Origin: a beta proteobacterium CB
GTDB lineage: Bacteria > Pseudomonadota > Gammaproteobacteria > Burkholderiales > Burkholderiaceae
Length of the DNA stretch: 64,000 bases
Direction of reading: 5' to 3'
Assembly: GCA_000342265.1 (NCBI GenBank)
Contig: CP004348.1
Span: 868,001-932,000 of the forward strand
Of the stretch, positions 62,378 through 64,000 are shown in pieces. The notes beneath the pieces are model-generated. The model was not told the origin of the DNA. It saw only the letters and a list, made by a program, of their open reading frames with translations, and did no database searches. The number at the start of each line of letters is the position of its first letter. The first letter of the stretch is position 1. The translations under genes and the position numbers were made by a program.

Positions 62378-63154
62378 ATGTCAGATGTATCCATGGCTAT
62401 GGAGCCGGTCACATTTTCTGAGAGTGGTGGAGTACGTTATCTGCACTTTGGTAGTGAGTTAATTCAAGGCGCAATGCGCATCCGTGACCCGGATGAAATT
62501 TACCTTGAGTACAACCAACAGATGATGGCTTGGCTACTTTTTTTGGAGACTAAGCCCGGCATGCGTATTGCCCAACTTGGTTTGGGTACTGGTGCTCTGA
62601 CAAAGTTCGCGCACCGTTACTGCCCTGCAGTCAAAACCACAGTTGTTGAGCTAAATCCTACTGTAATCGTTTCTGCTCGGAGTATGTTTTTCACGCCTGA
62701 CGATGATCGTCGTCTAGAAACTTTGCAAACAGATGCCAAGACTTTTGTTCAAAATACAAAATATCAGAATCACTTTGATGCGGTTCAAGTTGATCTTTAT
62801 GATGCCATTTGTGATGGACCGGCAGCCAGCTCTTTAGACTTCTACAAGGGTTGTTTCGACATTCTGAAATCCCCTGGTGTATTAACGGTCAACTTGTTTT
62901 CTCGCCACAAGAGTTTTGACGTTAATCTGAATAATATATGCGAAGCGTTTGATAATCGGGTTCTGCTATTTCCAGAGTCACACGATTGCAATGTAGTAGC
63001 CATTGCATTCAAAGGTCCTCAGCTAGACGTGGAGTGGAAAGAGGTCTCTAAGCGCGCTAAGTTGCTGATGGAAAAAACCGGATTGCCAACCAATACCTGG
63101 GTATCAGGCTTAAACCGAGAAAACGCCCATCAAGAAAATAAATTGTTCATCTAA
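62378..63154 (+). CDS. Spermidine-synthase-fold protein, substrate uncertain
   Basis: A 258-aa Rossmann methyltransferase-fold protein. It shows AQLGLGTGALTKFAHRYCP (cofactor glycine loop), TTVVELNPTVI with the acidic ribose-binding residue, and FDAVQVDLYDAICDGP. In true spermidine synthases the last block is a D-x-(S/T)-D motif; here it is DLYD. No speD is nearby. The gene starts 3 bp after purL. It may be a polyamine aminopropyltransferase relative or an unrelated transferase. Confidence 0.72.
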   Translation: MSDVSMAMEPVTFSESGGVRYLHFGSELIQGAMRIRDPDEIYLEYNQQMMAWLLFLETKPGMRIAQLGLGTGALTKFAHRYCPAVKTTVVELNPTVIVSARSMFFTPDDDRRLETLQTDAKTFVQNTKYQNHFDAVQVDLYDAICDGPAASSLDFYKGCFDILKSPGVLTVNLFSRHKSFDVNLNNICEAFDNRVLLFPESHDCNVVAIAFKGPQLDVEWKEVSKRAKLLMEKTGLPTNTWVSGLNRENAHQENKLFI

Positions 63155-63178
63155 ATGCTCAGATAAAAAAATAACAAG

Positions 63179-63208
63179 AAAAAAGGCGATCAACTGATCG
63201 CCTTTTTT
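63179..63208. terminator. Bidirectional terminator between the SpeE-like gene and acnB
   Basis: Inverted repeat ggcgatc / gatcgcc with a 4-nt loop, an A6 run before and a T6 run after, serving the two converging genes. Confidence 0.9.
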
Positions 63209-63238
63209 ACTGCCCCGAGTATCAGGGCGCATCGCTGC

Positions 63239-64000
63239 TTAGACTGTCACGGTGTCAGCAACATCGCTGAATGACTTAATCTTGTCAAAGTTCATGTACT
63301 TATAAACTTCACCAGCTTTTGCATTTAATGACTCAACTTGTTCGAAGTATTCCTGTGGTGTAGGCAAGCGACCCAAGAGTGCTGCAACCGCTGAAAGCTC
63401 AGCAGAGGCAAGGTACACGCGGGTATCAATACCTAAACGATTCGGGAAGTTACGTGTCGAAGTGGATACTGCAGTTGAACCTTTGCGGATCTGCGCTTGG
63501 TTACCCATACAGAGTGAGCAACCTGGAGTTTCCATGCGAGCACCTGTAGCACCCAGAATGCCGTAATAGCCTTCTTCGGTCAAAATCATCTGGTCCATCT
63601 TGGTTGGAGGGGCCACCCAGAGACGAGTAGGCATATCCTTTTTGCCTTGAAGAACCTGGCCAGCTGCACGGAAGTGTCCAATGTTGGTCATGCAAGAGCC
63701 GATAAATACTTCGTCGATCTTTTCACCAGAAACTTCAGACAAGAACTTCACATCATCTGGATCGTTAGGGCAGGCCAAGATCGGCTCTTTGATTTCGCTC
63801 ATGTCAATTTCAATAACTTCAGCGTAGTCAGCATCTGCGTCCGCTTTGAGTAAATCCGGTTTTGCGATCCAAGCTTCCATCGCCTTAATACGACGACCTA
63901 AAGTGCGCTTATCTTCATAACCGTTTGCAATCATCCACTTCATTAAAGTGATGTTAGAGCGCATGTATTCAATGATTGGCTCTTTGCTTAACTGAATCGC
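63239..64000 (-). CDS. acnB: Aconitate hydratase B, C-terminal part (gene runs past window end)
   Basis: AcnB interconverts citrate and isocitrate with a 4Fe-4S cluster. The frame is open to base 64000 ([15 protein letters not shown] upstream of Met 63964). Cluster cysteines are visible in [23 protein letters not shown] and [12 protein letters not shown], and AcnB-specific RNFPNRLG follows. About 254 of roughly 860 residues lie in the window. It converges on the SpeE-like gene across the terminator at 63179-63208. Confidence 0.97.
   Translation of the reverse strand, partial: AIQLSKEPIIEYMRSNITLMKWMIANGYEDKRTLGRRIKAMEAWIAKPDLLKADADADYAEVIEIDMSEIKEPILACPNDPDDVKFLSEVSGEKIDEVFIGSCMTNIGHFRAAGQVLQGKKDMPTRLWVAPPTKMDQMILTEEGYYGILGATGARMETPGCSLCMGNQAQIRKGSTAVSTSTRNFPNRLGIDTRVYLASAELSAVAALLGRLPTPQEYFEQVESLNAKAGEVYKYMNFDKIKSFSDVADTVTV

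Overview
This window looks like a stretch of core chromosome from a small-genome, free-living betaproteobacterium of the family Burkholderiaceae, most likely Polynucleobacter or a close relative. That placement is inference from protein resemblance, moderate GC and dense packing (almost no gap above 200 bp), plus Burkholderiales-type arrangements: thiC-thiO-thiS-thiG-thiE with thiD, pha genes with phaR, tig-clpP-clpX-lon, parE-parC side by side, and tsaB-rimI-lplT-alr. I see no transposase, integrase, phage gene, CRISPR array or recognisable defence locus.

Layout. 1-2.4 kb: end of glyoxylate carboligase (gcl) and a C-terminally truncated hydroxypyruvate isomerase beside tRNA-Asn. 2.5-9.5 kb: thiamin biosynthesis, with thiD facing a TPP-riboswitch-controlled thiC-O-S-G-E operon and a Nudix gene of the thiamin-damage type just upstream. 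9.5-12.5 kb: an AT-rich gap with paired DnaA-box sequences and tRNA-Arg, then an operon (read leftward) of CoA-transferase, MFS transporter and an unlisted 44-residue membrane protein. 12.5-17 kb: topoisomerase IV (parE, parC). 17-22.2 kb: molybdo-hydroxylase-type accessory genes (xdhC, mocA-like, VWA/CoxE-like, MoxR), a RidA protein and two cytochromes c behind a perfect FNR-type palindrome. 22.2-30.3 kb: a divergent GntR regulator and the propionyl-CoA to succinyl-CoA genes (mutB, meaB, pccB, pccA, VOC protein). 30.3-34.6 kb: tsaB, rimI, a HolD-like gene, lplT and alr. 34.7-43.2 kb: bamD, rluD, pgeF, phaC, phaB, phaR, rimO and a thiolase. 43.2-49 kb: serB, mfd, ispD, ispF, tRNA-Leu. 49.2-55.2 kb: protein quality control (tig, clpP, clpX, lon). 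55.3-64 kb: tRNA-Val, a PpiD-like chaperone, tesA-like esterase, ybbA, purL, a spermidine-synthase-fold protein and the 3' end of acnB.

How the genes connect. Gcl with intact Hyi would form the glycerate route from glyoxylate. ThiC makes the pyrimidine and ThiO/S/G the thiazole; ThiD and ThiE finish thiamin phosphate. The propionate genes feed succinyl-CoA to the TCA cycle, where AcnB acts. The thiolase, PhaB and PhaC form a complete PHA pathway with repressor PhaR.

No wholly new multi-gene system is evident. The best leads are a HolD (DNA polymerase III psi)-like protein beside rimI, a PpiD homologue from which the parvulin domain appears cleanly missing, an orphan promoter/terminator unit whose hairpin consists of two perfect inverted DnaA boxes, an FNR box placed as a repressor site, and recurring -10 elements 5-8 nt from start codons that suggest leaderless mRNAs.
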